64,000 nt of DNA from Rebecca billardiae RCC1528 (GCA_965240325.2 OZ251232.1:2170001-2234000); one strand, 5' to 3'. Positions 21,343 to 33,275 are shown, numbered from the stretch's first letter. The notes: generated by a model from the sequence alone, not told the origin. A program made the numbers and translations.

Positions 21343-22123
21343 AACTTCGAGCGAGCTATTCGCGCGGGGCACGTGCACGATCCCCCCTGAGACCTTTGCT
21401 CCCACCGCGAGATCGGAGAATCCTTGCTCAGTCAATAATTGATGACTCGATGGTCCTACCCCCAAATGTCCATACAGTTTACTAAGAATAAAAGAGACGC
21501 ACACAGCTCAGGCAGGCGACAGTATCATATCACGAATGTACCCATTCTATGATTTAACGACACAGGTCGTAGTACAATTTGGCGCGATATCTTATTATAT
21601 TGCGACAACCCAAAACGCGGTGAAAAACGAGCGGCGACAGACGAATCAGGAGAGCTCTGAGCTGCGCCCTCGTGCCTACTGTGTCTTTTAAAATCATGCG
21701 CATCATAAAATCGGTCATTTTTCATCATAATAATAAACTACGACTCTATCATCTATTATCATTATAAATTATAGATGTGGTCTTCTCGGCCGCCTGAGCT
21801 GCTGTGTGCGCGTCTCTTATAATCATGACGACGAATGAGTATCCCGGCCAGTCGCCGAACCGGCACGGTCAGGCTGGCCAGGGTAGGGCTGGAGGCTTCG
21901 GCCGCCAGTCTGATCACCCGGAGCCCGTTATAAAGGGGAATTTAAAAGGCTTGACGCGCCTACTATGATATATGCCTGCTATCCGGTAACGACTTACCCG
22001 GAATGCCGTGAGCCGTATCTGCCCGTATCATATGACCGTACTCACTCTGGCTCTGCAGCTAACTGGTGCCCCGCCGCAGCATAGTGAGCATGGGGGCGCG
22101 ACGCGCCGGCGCCCTGCCTGGTG
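21343..22123. other. Intergenic region containing a MITE-like element
   Basis: Lower-GC DNA holds the MITE-like element at 21543-21707. The rest (21730-22110) has short TA-rich and GC-rich patches without coding character. Confidence 0.7.
21543..21707. mobile_element. MITE-like element with imperfect terminal inverted repeats
   Basis: The left end reads CATTCTATGATTTAACGACA. The right end, on the other strand, reads ATGCGCATGATTTTAAAAGA followed by CACAG, giving imperfect inverted termini of about 28 bp around a non-coding 110-bp core. The left terminus, inverted, matches 2069-2093. No target-site duplication was confirmed. Confidence 0.45.
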
Positions 22124-25100
22124 CTAGACATCCGCGCGCGACATCTTCACCTTGTCGCCGTCGTAGCAGCGGCTGGACTCCATGCTGTCGCCCGCGAGCA
22201 GCAGCAGGTGGTCCATCTCGACAAAGCGCACGTGCACGTACCGCTGCTCGTCCTTGCCGGGCACGAGTCCCCACGAGCCGTGGCCCCACGGCGTGCTGAG
22301 CGAGCCGTCCGCCCTGAAGTCGAAGCCGGGCGCGTTGCCCCAGCGCCACTTGCCGCCGTGCTCGAGCACGGCCTTCGCCGCGGGCGCGCGCGCCGCCTCG
22401 GCCGCGCTCAGCGCGTGCCACTTGCTCGTGTCGCCGCACACCGAGCCCTCGTATCGCGCGAACACTTCCAACCCATCCGCGCAGCGCGCGCCGACGAGCG
22501 CGCGCTTCCGGCGGATGAAGCGGTAGCGCTCGCCGAGGATGGATGCTTCGACGACGTTCGAGCTCGCCGCGCTCCACCAGTCGTCGGCGCGGGGCGGCGC
22601 GGGCGGGAGCAGGGTGCGCGCGCGCACGGCCGAGGGCGCCGCGTCCGCCGCGCGCGCGTCGGGCAGCGGCGCGATCAGCTCGAGCGAGCCGTTGGCGAGG
22701 AAGCGCAGCGGCGCGAAGGCGTTGCGCCCGTCCGCGCCCACCCCAGCCAGCACCCCGCGCTCGGACGCGTTGAGCCCGCCGCGCGCGCCGGCGGGCGCGG
22801 GCATGTTACTCAGCAGCCACGGGCCGGTGGCGGAGAGCTCGACCAGCTCAGCACCGAGCGCGGTGTCCGCGCGCGGCCCCTTCTCGCTGCGCGGCGCGCG
22901 CGGGTTGCACGCGCCGCGCCGGCCCTCCGTGCCGCTCCACGCGCGCAGCGCCTTCACGTCGCCCTCGCCGCCGCCGCCGCCGCCGCCGCGGTCGACGTAG
23001 TGCTTGACGAGGTCCGCCATGCGGTTTGGCTTCTCCGGGTGGTAGTTGATGTGGACTGAGACGGGACGGTGCTGCGCCCACGCCGGCCGCTGCAGCCAGA
23101 CGCGGAAGACCCACTTCGAGTTGCAGAAGCACGCGTGGTTGAGCACGCGCGCGCGCACGCGCGTGCCCACGCGCCCGGACCCGGCGGGCGGCTTCGCCTC
23201 GCCCACCGCGCCCGCCGCCTTGTCCACCTGGATGGCTGGCCAGAGGAGCTCCTGGGGCGCGCGGGCAGCGGCGGGCGCGCGGGCAGCGGCGGGCGCGGGG
23301 CGCGGCGGCGGTGGTGCGGCGCGGTGGGGGCGCGAGGGAGGGCGGCGGTGGGCGCACCGCGCGTGCTCGCGGGCACCATGCGGGCCCGGGCCCGCGCGCC
23401 CAGCGCCCGGCCGGGCGCGCGCGCGGCGCGTGCTCGGCGCGCGACCCATGTGAGGTTCCCATATTACCCACATTACCCACCTGGTTGTACGCCGACTGGT
23501 CCCACACGCGCTCGACCGCCATGCGCGCCGCCATGCGCCGCACGAGCCGGAGCGAGGGCAGCGTGGCGCGGATGTAGAACTGGCCCGAGTTGCGCGCGCC
23601 GAAGCGCAGCATCCTGCGCGGCGCCGGCTCCGCCGCGCCGCCCGCCGCGCCGCCGCCGCCGTCGCCGCGCCCCTTGGGCGGCGGGCGCAGCCTCATCCTC
23701 CAGCCGTAAGCAGTCGCGTCGTCCCAGCCGTCTGTCATCGCCTCCACGTCCGAGTCGCGGTGGAGGTGGGCGGAGGGCGCGTCGTGCGACGGCGCCGCGC
23801 CGCGCAGGGCGGGGTGCGGCGCGAACGGGTTGCGCAGGTACACCACGTCCACATCGGAGAGCAGCACATTCGCGCCCACCTTCAAGAAGGGGATCAGGAT
23901 TCGGAACTTGAGGCCCGAAGTTGCATGGTTGCCTGTCGCGCCGCCGAGCGCGCGCAGCTGGCGCTCGAAGGCGAAGGCGCCCTTGGCGCGGACGAAGTCG
24001 GTGGTCGGCTTGTCGAGCGAGACCACCACCGCGTTGCGCACCCCCACGCTCCGCAGCCCGTCGATGTACTGCCCGAGCACCGGCAGGATGTTTTTATTCG
24101 AAATGGCGACGATCGTGTCGCGGCTCACCGGGTCAGCGCCGCCTTCTCGCAGCACGGCGCACAGCGGCGCCAGCCCGCCCGGCGGGTCCTCGTCCTCGAG
24201 CGCGCCGAGCTGGGCCTCGGCCCAGCGCCCGCCGCCGCCGCCCTCGCCGCCGCCCTCGCCGCAGTGCGCCGGGAACGGCTCGTCCGGGCTCACAATGTGC
24301 TGCAGCAGCAGCGCGCGCGACCGCGCGTCCGCGGCCGCGTCGGCGGCGGCGGCCGCGCCCGCGGCGCTCGTCGCGGCGGCCGCGGCGCGCGCGGGCACGA
24401 CGCACTGCGACGAGACGGCGCGGTCGGCGGAGGTCTGCTCGAGCGCCCAGATCAGATCGTCCCGCAGCCCCCGCTGGATCGGCACAACCCCCGGAATCGG
24501 CTGCGCCAGCTCGGCGGGCAGCCCGGCGGGCCGCGCGCCCGACGGCGCGCCAGGCGGCTCGGGCGGCGCGGAGGCGCGGAGCTCGGCGGCGATGCGCTCC
24601 GCGAGCGCTCGGGCGGCTCCGCGCTCGAAGGGGCGGGCGGAGGGCGTGGACGCGTCGCGCAGCGCGAGCGCGAGCGCGCCCAGAGCGCGCGCCACGCCGT
24701 CGGACTCGCCCTCGCCCTCCTCCGCGCCCTCGTCGCACTCGGCGGCGGCCGCGCCGCCGGCCGCGCCGCCGGCCGCGCCGCCGGCCGCGCCGCCAGCGTG
24801 CTGGGCGCAGCCGGGCGCCACGAGGGCGCCGGCGGCGTCGCGCCGTGCGAGCGCGGCCTCGGGCACGCCCGCGGCACGCAGGTGCTCGCTCAGCCCGTGC
24901 GCGCTCACCACCACCGGCGCCTCCGCCATGCCGCGCAGCGCGCGCTCCGCGGTGGCGAAACAGCCCGGGTGCAGCACGCGGATGTCCACGGCCGCGCGCG
25001 GCTGGTCGTCGTACGCGGCGCCGAAGAGCTCCTCCGTGAGCAGCCCGGCGCTGAGGCCCTCGGGGCTCGTGCCCAGCCGGCGGAGCAGCGCGCGCGCGCC

Positions 25101-26129
25101 CACGCTCACGCCGCCGCCCGCCGCGGGCGCGGGCAAATAGAGGAATGTGGGTAGCGCGTAGCTAATGCGAAGTGTCTCGGAATATCCCGACCAGCCCATC
25201 GCCTCGTCGCCGAAGCCGTGGACGTGCCCGCCGGTGGTGACCTCGTCCCACCCCTCGGAGAGCACCTCGACGTCCGCGTCGCCCGCCAGCGCGCCGAACG
25301 GGTTCGCGCCGAACAGGGCGGGCGCGCCGGCGCTCAGCAGAACTCCGAGGCCCGAACCTAGCAAGGCATGCGCCGCGCGCGCGGCCGCCTGCGCGCGCGA
25401 CACCGCGTCGGACGCAGCGGCGGGATCGAGCCGGAAGCAGGCGACGCCCGCGCGCGCGGCCGCCTGCTCCGCGCCGTCGTCCATCGCGAGCACCACCACC
25501 GGCGCGAAGCCGCCCGCCGTGCGCGGCAGCACCCGGACGGCACTGCCGAGGCTCAGCTCGAGCGAGCGCGCGCGCCCGCGCGCGCCTGCGAGGAGCAGCA
25601 CGCGCGACGCGTGCGCGACGCCGTGCGCGAGCGTGCACAGGGCGGCGGCGTCTCCCGCGCGCAGCTCCGCGCACGCGGATGCCCGGCCGAGCGCGCTCCG
25701 TGCGAACGCCGCCGACGCCGCCACGCGCGCCGCGTGCACCGACTTGTCGACGAGCGGCGCGGAGCACGTCCGAGCGGGCGCGAGCCCGGCGGCGGTCGCC
25801 GGCGGCTCCGGCGCGAGCGGTCGGGGCGGGATGGCGCGACCCCGGATGACCAGCCCCTCGGCCGCGCCGCCGTCCGAGCTCGCGGCCGGCGTGGCTGCCG
25901 GCTCGCGCGCGGCGGCAGCGGCGCCGGCCTGCGCGCGCGCCTGCGCGATGAATTTGGCCTTTGCCAAGAAATGCGCGGAGTCGCCCGCGTGCGCGCGCGG
26001 GCGCGTCGGCGGGTTGGCGAGGTGGCGCAGCTGCAGCACGCACGCGAGCAGCACGCACACCGCAACGAAGCCGCACAGCCGCCCGGCGCGGCATGCGCGC
26101 GCGCCCGCGGAGCGCTGGAGCGCCGCCAT
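22124..26129 (-). CDS. Tandem-domain GT77 (nucleotide-diphospho-sugar transferase) type II membrane protein
   Basis: Exon 1 is 26129-23481 and exon 2 is 23251-22124, giving 1258 aa. The intron 23252-23480 starts GTGGGT, ends CCCCAG and is phase 0; splicing gives SAYNQELLWPAIQV, a natural GT77 continuation. A TM anchor (GFVAVCVLLACVLQL) follows a short basic tail, as in Golgi type II enzymes. The catalytic domain (about 640-1010) has RILIPFLKVGANVLLSDVDV with the DVD metal motif, YLRNPF, DSDVEAMTDGWDD and VHINYHPEKPNR. An N-terminal copy (about 200-400) repeats the layout: VLLSAGAPALFGANPF, then DADVEVLSEGWDEVTTGG, but its DXD is lost. Residues about 1050-1258 form an additional C-terminal domain with a conserved-looking GNAPGFDFRADGSLS. 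GT77 enzymes add arabinose, xylose or galactose to wall glycoproteins and polysaccharides; the exact sugar here is unknown. Confidence 0.8.
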
Positions 26130-26289
26130 CGTGACTGTGCTCAGCTTCTGCTCGTCCACTTGAAGCTGGAAGACTGCGCGCGTTCCTCTCAAGCAGAACG
26201 CGGCCCGTGCGGCGAGGGAGCGGACGAGGACCTGTCGACGCGTGGCCCGAATCGCGGTGCGCTGCCTCCGTGCGCCGCAGGCCCAGCGC

Positions 26290-26934
26290 ATGGGGAAGCG
26301 GCAGCCCAAGAAGCGCACGCTCGCCTCGCGCAAGCGCGCCAAGAATGTCGACGGTGCGCGCGAGGGCGTGGCATTCGGGACCGGCCTCCCGCCGCCTCTG
26401 CACCCGTCGGTGCACAAGTGCATGTCGCGCAAGCTGCGCGAGATGCTCGAGCGCAAGAGCAAGCTCGAGCAAGCCGGCGTCCTCCCGCGCCGCCGAGCGA
26501 GCGCCCCCAGCCAGCCCGCAGCGGAGCTGGACGGCGAGGCGCCGCCAGAGCCGCGCGCGGAGGTGAGGGCACCCGCGGCCGCGCCTGCTGCTGCCGAGCC
26601 CCAGCCCGAGGGCGACGCGCTGCCGTCGCCAGGCCAGGCGACGGCGAAGAAGCGCCGGCGCCGAGCCAAGCGAGCACGCGCTGCAGACACGAGCGAGGCC
26701 GCGCAGACCCCGGGCAACGCGGCGCTGCCGGTGCCAGCGGGGACCGCCGCGGTCGCCGCGATCTCGAAGAAGCGCAAGAAGCCTGCCGCCAAGCCGGCCA
26801 AGGTGCGCTTCGGAGAGACGAACGCAGCGCCGCCGCAGCTCAACTTCTCGAATCGCCTGCTCGCGAAGGCGGAGCGTGCGCATACCGCGCCGAAGCCGAA
26901 AGCGCCGCCGGCACCTCGCCCTGTTGGCTACTGA
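26290..26934 (+). CDS. CCDC137-like basic nucleolar protein
   Basis: A single exon of 214 aa starting MGKRQPKKRTLASRKRAKNV. The protein is Lys/Arg-rich with several nuclear or nucleolar localisation clusters, a predicted helix CMSRKLREMLERKSKLEQAG, a Pro/Ala-rich middle, and a C-terminal KVRFGETNAAPPQLNF. The last block matches the short F-G-E-x-x-x-x-P-P motif of CCDC137-type proteins, which are nucleolar in animals. The role is inferred, probably in ribosome biogenesis or nucleolar organisation. Its ATG lies 160 bp from the start of the divergent GT77 gene, so the two may share a promoter. Confidence 0.55.
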   Translation: MGKRQPKKRTLASRKRAKNVDGAREGVAFGTGLPPPLHPSVHKCMSRKLREMLERKSKLEQAGVLPRRRASAPSQPAAELDGEAPPEPRAEVRAPAAAPAAAEPQPEGDALPSPGQATAKKRRRRAKRARAADTSEAAQTPGNAALPVPAGTAAVAAISKKRKKPAAKPAKVRFGETNAAPPQLNFSNRLLAKAERAHTAPKPKAPPAPRPVGY

Positions 26935-29110
26935 CGATATGGCTGAAATGATGCGCGCGCGCGGCGTCGCGTTGCTGAGTGAGATGCTCGCATGATGACA
27001 TCTGACATTCATGATGATGACGATGCTGTCGTCTATCGATGATGAATGCTCCGATGACGATGATGATGATAGTGACTATCTGACGCCGCCGATCATCGCG
27101 AAGTGACTACTGGCTAGTCGTCGCCGTTATATTAATAAAATATATATATATCATATCAGCAGGGCCAGAGAGAGAGAGAGAGAAAATTATATATATATAT
27201 TATATATATAGTAGTATAATTATATATACTCGCCATCCACTGACTTACGGACTGACGAGACGACTATGCAGCGCCGAGTCTGGCAGGCTCTGCCTCGTCC
27301 GACATCCGCGCGGCAATAATCTCATCCCGTGCGCCGTTCAGGCGTTCTGCCGGGACGGTCCGGGCGTGAGTCGCGTAGCCGCGTAGTGCTAGCTAGGACG
27401 AGTTGCTCGATATGATGACATGCTGACGATGATTCATGCCGCCGATGTCGATGATGACGCCGGACGATGCTGTCATCATCATGCAGATCATCAGCATCGT
27501 CTGTCGATGATGATGAATGCTCCGCGATGACGATGATGACACAGCGCAGGGATGCGATGATACCGTAGTGACGACGGCTATACTGTATGTATGCAATGCC
27601 GCGATTCCGAACTCGCGATGACTACGACTGCTGACTGAGAAGCCTCAGCCTCTCGGACATCACTTCTGTAAGCGCGTGCGCAGGCCGAATAATGCGGCGG
27701 CCCGCAGCCCGTGACCAGTGGTCGTGACAGTGCTGCCCGGCCGGATGCCTTAAGTCGGCTGCACGGGCTGCGTCATAGCTGCTAAGAATACAGCAGTCGA
27801 TCGTCAGACCGCCATCAGGCGGATCATCAGCGCAGCGTCAATATCGTCCGGAGCGAGGAGCACTGACTGAGCGGCCGGGGGCACGATACACGAGGCAGAG
27901 ACGCTGGTCTGTCTTCGTGGTGTCTGCGCAGTAGTCGTAGTCATGAAGTCATATCAACTCATCATCGCATCATCACATTCGCGGGGCCTCATTAGTCATT
28001 CCTCGTCTGACTCTGCGGTGCGCGCGCCCCGTGAGTGCGGCGGGGTCAGGCAAGCGGCTGGCCGAGCGCAGGGTCTTCCGGTCGCCCCCGCGCGGCCACC
28101 TCGAGCCCCTACCGCGTGTTCAGGCTACGGGCGTCCGACTTCCAGGCCGGGTGGCCGGGCGTGGCCACTGTGAGCACCCTACCTAGCATGCAAGGGCGAC
28201 GTAGCTAGTATTATTAACAGTAAGGGCTGAAAATAAACTTAGCTCCCAGCCAGTCACAATGGCGCCGAGTGGCGGAGTCGCTTGTCCGCACCCTCACAAC
28301 TCGTGTGGCCTCGCGCCGCAGCGGCTAAGTCTCGTGGGCCGCCGCCCCGTGGAGGGCGCCGTGCGGAGTGCGCGGTGTGGTGGCCTCCACGGTCTAGGGG
28401 CGCGCGCCAGGGGCCGAACGAATGCTCGCGTATGATGGGCGCGAGCACCGCCGAGGCGCGTTTCCACTGCAAGAGTGCAAGTCTGCAACGGTTCAGCAGA
28501 AACTGCTGCAGGCGCGTACAGCATTTTTTTACATGTATATTTTACTACTCGTCATACTCGTAGTAGCGAGTACACGGGATAGATGTATGCTAGATGTTAT
28601 CTACATACTACTATCCTATCCAATCTCCCGATACTACTATGGATACGTCGGGGGGGCATCGTTGTATATTCGTGCGCGAAGGCGACAGGATGGTTGGTCA
28701 CGCGCGTGGCGAGCGGCGGTGCCGCGGTGGCTCCGCTTCGCCGTCATGTCGACGTTGGTGCGTGCGGGCGTCGTGGGCGCACTGCGAGAACCGCCCATGG
28801 GCGAGTACGCGCGCCCGCCCAGCGCCGCCCCGCCGCAGCCAAAAGCGCGCGTGCGCTTCTCCTGACAGTCCTGTCTCCATCCGCATCTGCATCGAGCGCG
28901 CTCGAGCGAGCGTGCGTGCCAGCATCATGCTGACTACACCAGCCAAGCGCGCGGCCGGGGCAGACGACGACGAGCGCGCGCGGCGCGTACGTGGGAGGGT
29001 ACGACGTGATAGTCCGCAGGCGCCCAAGCAAACGCGCCGCGTCTCGGTGTCTGCGGCCGCCACGAAGACTTGGACCGTTACAAGTACAAGTAAAGCGCCT
29101 GCGCAAACTG
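26935..29110. other. Long intergenic region; microsatellites, GAT-rich sequence, two weak small ORFs
   Basis: The first 700 bp are rich in GATGATGACGATG-type trinucleotides, with an (AG)n run at about 27169-27182 and short TA runs. From 27600 to 28740 no coding character is seen. Two weak + strand ORFs exist: 28746-28865 (39 codons, MSTLVRAGVVGAL) and one from ATG 28927 (MLTTPAKRAAGADDDERARR) that runs into the fold-back element at 29111. The second could be a gene interrupted by that insertion, but the evidence is thin. Confidence 0.5.
29104..29110. repeat. Left target-site duplication CAAACTG
   Basis: CAAACTG lies immediately left of the fold-back element and is repeated exactly at 30164-30170 on the other side. 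Confidence 0.8.
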
Positions 29111-30163
29111 AGGCCGCTCGAGCGACTTCGTGTCTGGCGAGGCAGATCGCGCCAGTGCGTGGCGAGGCAGACGCTCGCCTGCCTCGCCGCTTGGCGAGGC
29201 AGCTAAGCTAGTAAAGCCGCGGCCGAACTTTGCGAAAGCCAAATGTCTGCCGGTGCGCCGCCCGTCTTTTGCGCACGGTGACAAGGGCGCGCGAGGGCGC
29301 TTCCTCACGATCCCGAAGAGCGCTGCGCGCGGCGTCGCGTTGGCGGCGGCAGCGGCGCTGGGGTGTATCTTGCCCATTCTGCGTGGCGGCGCGCTCTCAT
29401 GACGCCTCGGCCGCCGCCACGCCATGCGCGACCGGGCGTGTCGCCTTCTTGACGGGCAGTGCACACGCCCTTGCAAGCGCACAGCCGTGAAGAGCCGAGA
29501 GCGTCCGTCGCGAGCACGCCGCCCACGCGATATGCGTTATGTTGTCACCGAAGCCACCTTGCGCATGCGCTTCGCCGAGTTCGCCATGCGTTCAGAGCAG
29601 TCAAGATCGCTGAACGAGAGGCCTGTCATCGGCTGAAATGCAGGTTAGCAGTGCTCATCGTAGCTGCTACCCATGGTCATCCTGGCTCGCACATGCCAGA
29701 GCGCGAGCACCCAGTGTCATACGAATAGCCCTGGCAACGCATCCCGCGTGGGCGGCGTGCTCGCGACGGACGCTCTCGGCTCTTCACGGCTGTGCGCTTG
29801 CAAGGGCGTGTGCACTGCCCGTCAAGAAGGCGACACGCCGGGTCGCGCATGGCGTGGCGGCGGCCGAGGCGTCATGAGAGCGCGCCGCCACGCAGAATGG
29901 GCAAGATACACCCCAGCGCCGCTGCCGCCGCCAACGCGACGCCGCGCGCAGCGCTCTTCGGGATCGTGAGGAAGCGCCCTCGCGCGCCCTTGTCACCGTG
30001 CGCAAAAGACGGGCGGCGCACCGGCAGACATTTGGCTTTCGTAAAGTTCGGCCGCGGCTTTACTAGCTTAGCTGCCTCGCCAAGCGGCGAGGCAGGCGAG
30101 CGTCTGCCTCGCCACGCACTGGCGCGATCTGCCTCGCCAGACACGAAGTCGCTCGAGCGGCCT
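29111..30163. mobile_element. Fold-back (long-TIR) transposable element, non-autonomous
   Basis: The element is 1053 bp. It begins AGGCCGCTCGAGCGACTTCG and ends with the reverse complement of that sequence. The arms are about 430 bp each (29111-29541 and 29735-30163), nearly identical as reverse complements, with only a few substitutions seen by eye. The ~190-bp core has no recognisable transposase. Inside each arm TGGCGAGGCAG recurs and is faced by CTGCCTCGCC, giving nested small palindromes. The 7-bp flanking duplication supports transposition rather than a local inverted duplication. The ~90-aa open frames in the arms are mirror images of each other and are not regarded as genes. The superfamily is undetermined. 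Confidence 0.85.
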
Positions 30164-30170
30164 CAAACTG
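30164..30170. repeat. Right target-site duplication CAAACTG
   Basis: This is an exact match to 29104-29110. With the left copy it defines the ends of the inserted fold-back element. Confidence 0.8.
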
Positions 30171-30662
30171 GTAGATACCAATGTCCATGAATACGACGTG
30201 AAATGAGCATAATATGAATATATACTGACAGGTAACGTTCATATATGTGTTTGATAGGCACAGTATTGCTCTAAATATTCGCCAAGTAAGTAATATGCAC
30301 TATGTATCAATTACGATTGACGAATTATGGAATCTATGCAGAGTCAGACTCATTAAGTCGCGATGCGACATATTATCGTATCAATTGAGAGTTTGAACTC
30401 TCTCAATTAACGGTGATTGATAAAGTAAAGGTTTGGTCTCTATACCTTTAGGAAGAAACTACCTAGGAAACGGGCGGATCCAATTGTGTCGCTTCCGCAT
30501 TTTGGAAAGTTGATTCAACACGAATCCGCGAATCGGGTGCCGCCGCCGCCGCCGGGGGGTGCGCACCCGACACTCGTGGCACACAAAACCACCCACCCAC
30601 GCAACACCCCCGGCGCCAACCGCGCGCTCCCCTCCGCCCTCGGCCTCGCTCCTCACACGCTG
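30171..30662. other. AT-richer upstream region of the histidine kinase gene
   Basis: About 300 bp of the lowest-GC sequence in the window (30180-30470) precede the kinase, then GC rises. A short dyad TTGAGAGTTTGAACTCTCTCAA lies near 30385-30410. No gene is seen. The open kinase frame extends to 30486 without an ATG. Confidence 0.5.
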
Positions 30663-33275
30663 ATGGGACGTGACCAATTCGGCCGGTCCATGCTGTTTGC
30701 CATGCTCGGCAGCAACCCAGCCCAGCTCTCGCTCGCCTCCACCGACGTCTGCTCAGCGGAGCACTCGGACTCTTCGTCGACTTCCGTCACTTCGGACGCA
30801 GACGCGTCGCCTGCTGCCGCGGCGGCGGCAGCAGGCGACGCGGAGTGCGACGACCGCGCGGCGGCGGACGAAGGCAACGCGCAGCAAGACCAATCGCCAA
30901 CGTCGTCGACGCCGCCGCCGCCGCCGCCGCTCGAGAAGGTCGAGCCGCCGCGCCTCACGCTCAAACTCAAGTTTGCCGACGCCCAGCGGGAGTGCGCGTA
31001 CGCGTCGGAGCTGCTCGCGCATTACCCCCCGCGCCTGGTGCTCGCAGGCGCGGCGCTCGCGCTCCTGTGTGCTGCCACCACCGCCCTGCGGCTGGCGGGT
31101 GCGGCGCGGGCCCCGTCGCCGTGGGCAGCCGCGCGCAAGGTGGGCGCGATGGCCGCAGCTGCTGGCATGGCCTACTTTGGCTTCGCCTTGCCGCGGCTGC
31201 ACATGCGGCTCCGCACCGTCGAGGGCGTCACCTTCGCGCTCGTACTCTTCTTTGCCGCGTGCTTCATCGGCGTAGACGATGGCGGCCGCGTGGCCCTGAT
31301 CACCGGCGGCCCGGGCGACGAGGAACTGGCCGCAGCGCACCGAGCGCTCGGCCAGTTTGACATGCTGCTGCGCGCTCTCGCCGTCCCCGCCGTCGCCGCG
31401 ATGGTCCTGCCGATGCAGGCCACGGCGACATGCGCGTTGGGCGGCTGCATCGCGCTGCAGCAGCTCGTCGTCCTTGCGGTGCACTCGCGTGCCGAGGAGG
31501 CCGTCCCGATGCTCGAGGGCGGCGCACTCTTCACGCTCTTGCTCTGCTGCACGCTGCTCAGTCGCCTCGCGCACGTCTCGGCGCAGCGCGCGCAGCACCA
31601 CTACCAGCACACCGCCGACTCGCTCGCCGCCGCGCAGCGCACGATGCTCGAGGTGGCCATGGAGCGCGCGACACTCGCGGTCGACGAGCTCCGGGCGAGT
31701 GAGACCGAGCAGCAGATGCAGCTGCACAGCGCGCTCGCGGCCAAGCACGCGCGCTCGCGGCTCATCCGCGTCGTGATGCACGACCTGCGCAGCCCGCTGC
31801 TCGCCGTGGCCAACATCGTCTCGACGCTGCAGGAGCTGGACGGCTTGACGCGGCTGAGCCACGACGACGTGACTGGCTCGGTTGACGCGCTCGGCAAGAT
31901 GTCGATGCTGATGCAGCACATCGTCTCGGACATGCTCGACTGTGCGCGCGCGCGCGGCACGCGCGGCACGCCCGTGCGCGCGCGCGGGCGGCCACCACCC
32001 GTGCTGCGCGCGCCCGGCCGGTCCTGTCGGCCCGAGCGCCGCCCCGCATCGTCCAGCTGACTCGATCGGCTCCCTCGCGCGCGCGCCGCGCCCGCCTCGT
32101 CGCGCAGTCGAGCGCATCGACAGCGGCCGGCTCATCCTCGTGCCCGCGCCCTTCTACCTGGGCCAGCTGTGCGAGGACGCTTGCACGACCTTCATGGGGC
32201 TGGCTGAGCGCAAGGGCGTGACGCTCCGGGTCGAGCCGCTCCCGCCCGAGCTGCTGCTGCAGCCGCTGATCGCGGACGCGCGCCGGCTGCAGCAGTGTGT
32301 GAACAACGGCGTCTCCAACGCGGTGCGCGGCCGCTCCGGGCACGCGCGGTGCGCGCGCGAGCGCCGGAGCGCTGGGGCTGACGCGCTCTGCCCGCGCCGC
32401 CGCCTGCCCGCCTGCCGCGCCGCCGCCGCCGCTGCCGCCGCCGCGCAGCTCAAGTTCAGCGAGCCCGGAGGCACGATCACCCTGCGCGCGGCCGTGATGA
32501 ACATGCACATGACGGGCGGCGCGTCCGACTCGAGCCCGTGCGCGCGCCACCCCGAGGCCGCGGCTGACCAGGCGGCGGTCTCGCTCTCGGTCGTCGACAC
32601 GGGCATCGGCATGAGCGCGGACGAGCTCCGGACGAGCTCACGACTCTCCAGAAGGGCGAGGCCTTCTCGCAGGTGGGGCAGGGGCAGCTGCAGGGCACGG
32701 GCGGCACCGGGCTCGGGCTGACGATCACGCGGCAGCTGCTGCAGCTGCACGGCGGCTCGGAGCTGCACCTCGACTCGCCCGGCCCCGGGCTCGGCGCCAC
32801 CTTTGAGCTGCGCCTCCGGCTGTGGCGCGCCAGGTCCAACGAGGGAGAGCTCGGGCCGCTCGTGGCGTCGACGGCCTCGCCGCCCGGCCTGCACGCTCGG
32901 CTCGCGTCGGCGCGCGCGCACGCGCGCAGCACGACGCTCGCGCGCAGCCAGGAGGGGCTGCACCGCAGCCTCGGCGCCGTGCCTCCGGCGGCCGGGCTGC
33001 GGCAGTCCCTCGCGCACGTGCCGCTGTTGTGCGAGCCCATCATGTCGGCCGACGAGGGCGAGGCGTCGCCGCCGCCGCAGCGCCGGCTGCCGCCCGCGCC
33101 CACCGCCTCGCGCCTCGAGACGCCCGAGACCGAGGCCGCGGCGGCGGTGGCGCCGAGGGGCTCGCCGACGTGCGTGGCCGACGGCGCCAGTCTCGCCGTG
33201 CCGCTTGGCGCGCAGCCGCCCAGCCCGCTCGGCACCGCCGCCGTCGCGGCCAAGACCAAGAAGACAGAACGGTGA
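30663..33275 (+). CDS. Hybrid-type membrane sensor histidine kinase, frame interrupted by an 11-bp duplication
   Basis: Exons are 30663-31941, 32108-32322 and 32449-33275; both introns start GTGCGC and end GCAG. Splice 1 makes MLDFERIDSGRLILVP and splice 2 makes VNNGVSNALKFSEPGG, both typical of the family. The N-terminal 135 residues are Ser/Ala/Pro-rich. Six TM segments follow (from about LVLAGAALALLCAATTALRL), then a coiled coil, HisKA with H373 in VVMHDLRSPLLA, the N box, G1 box VVDTGIGM and G2 box GGTGLGLTITRQLLQLHGG. After VDTGIGMSADEL the 11-mer CGGACGAGCTC is present twice (32618-32628, 32629-32639) and shifts the frame; downstream coding resumes in the shifted phase and the lengths agree exactly if one copy is discounted. 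No receiver domain is seen. Expected action is ATP-dependent His autophosphorylation. Confidence 0.7.

Noticed and set aside
29130-30144. Two mirror-image ~90-residue ORFs in the fold-back arms as real genes
   Set aside because: They are the same sequence on opposite strands of an inverted repeat and show no domain or start signal.
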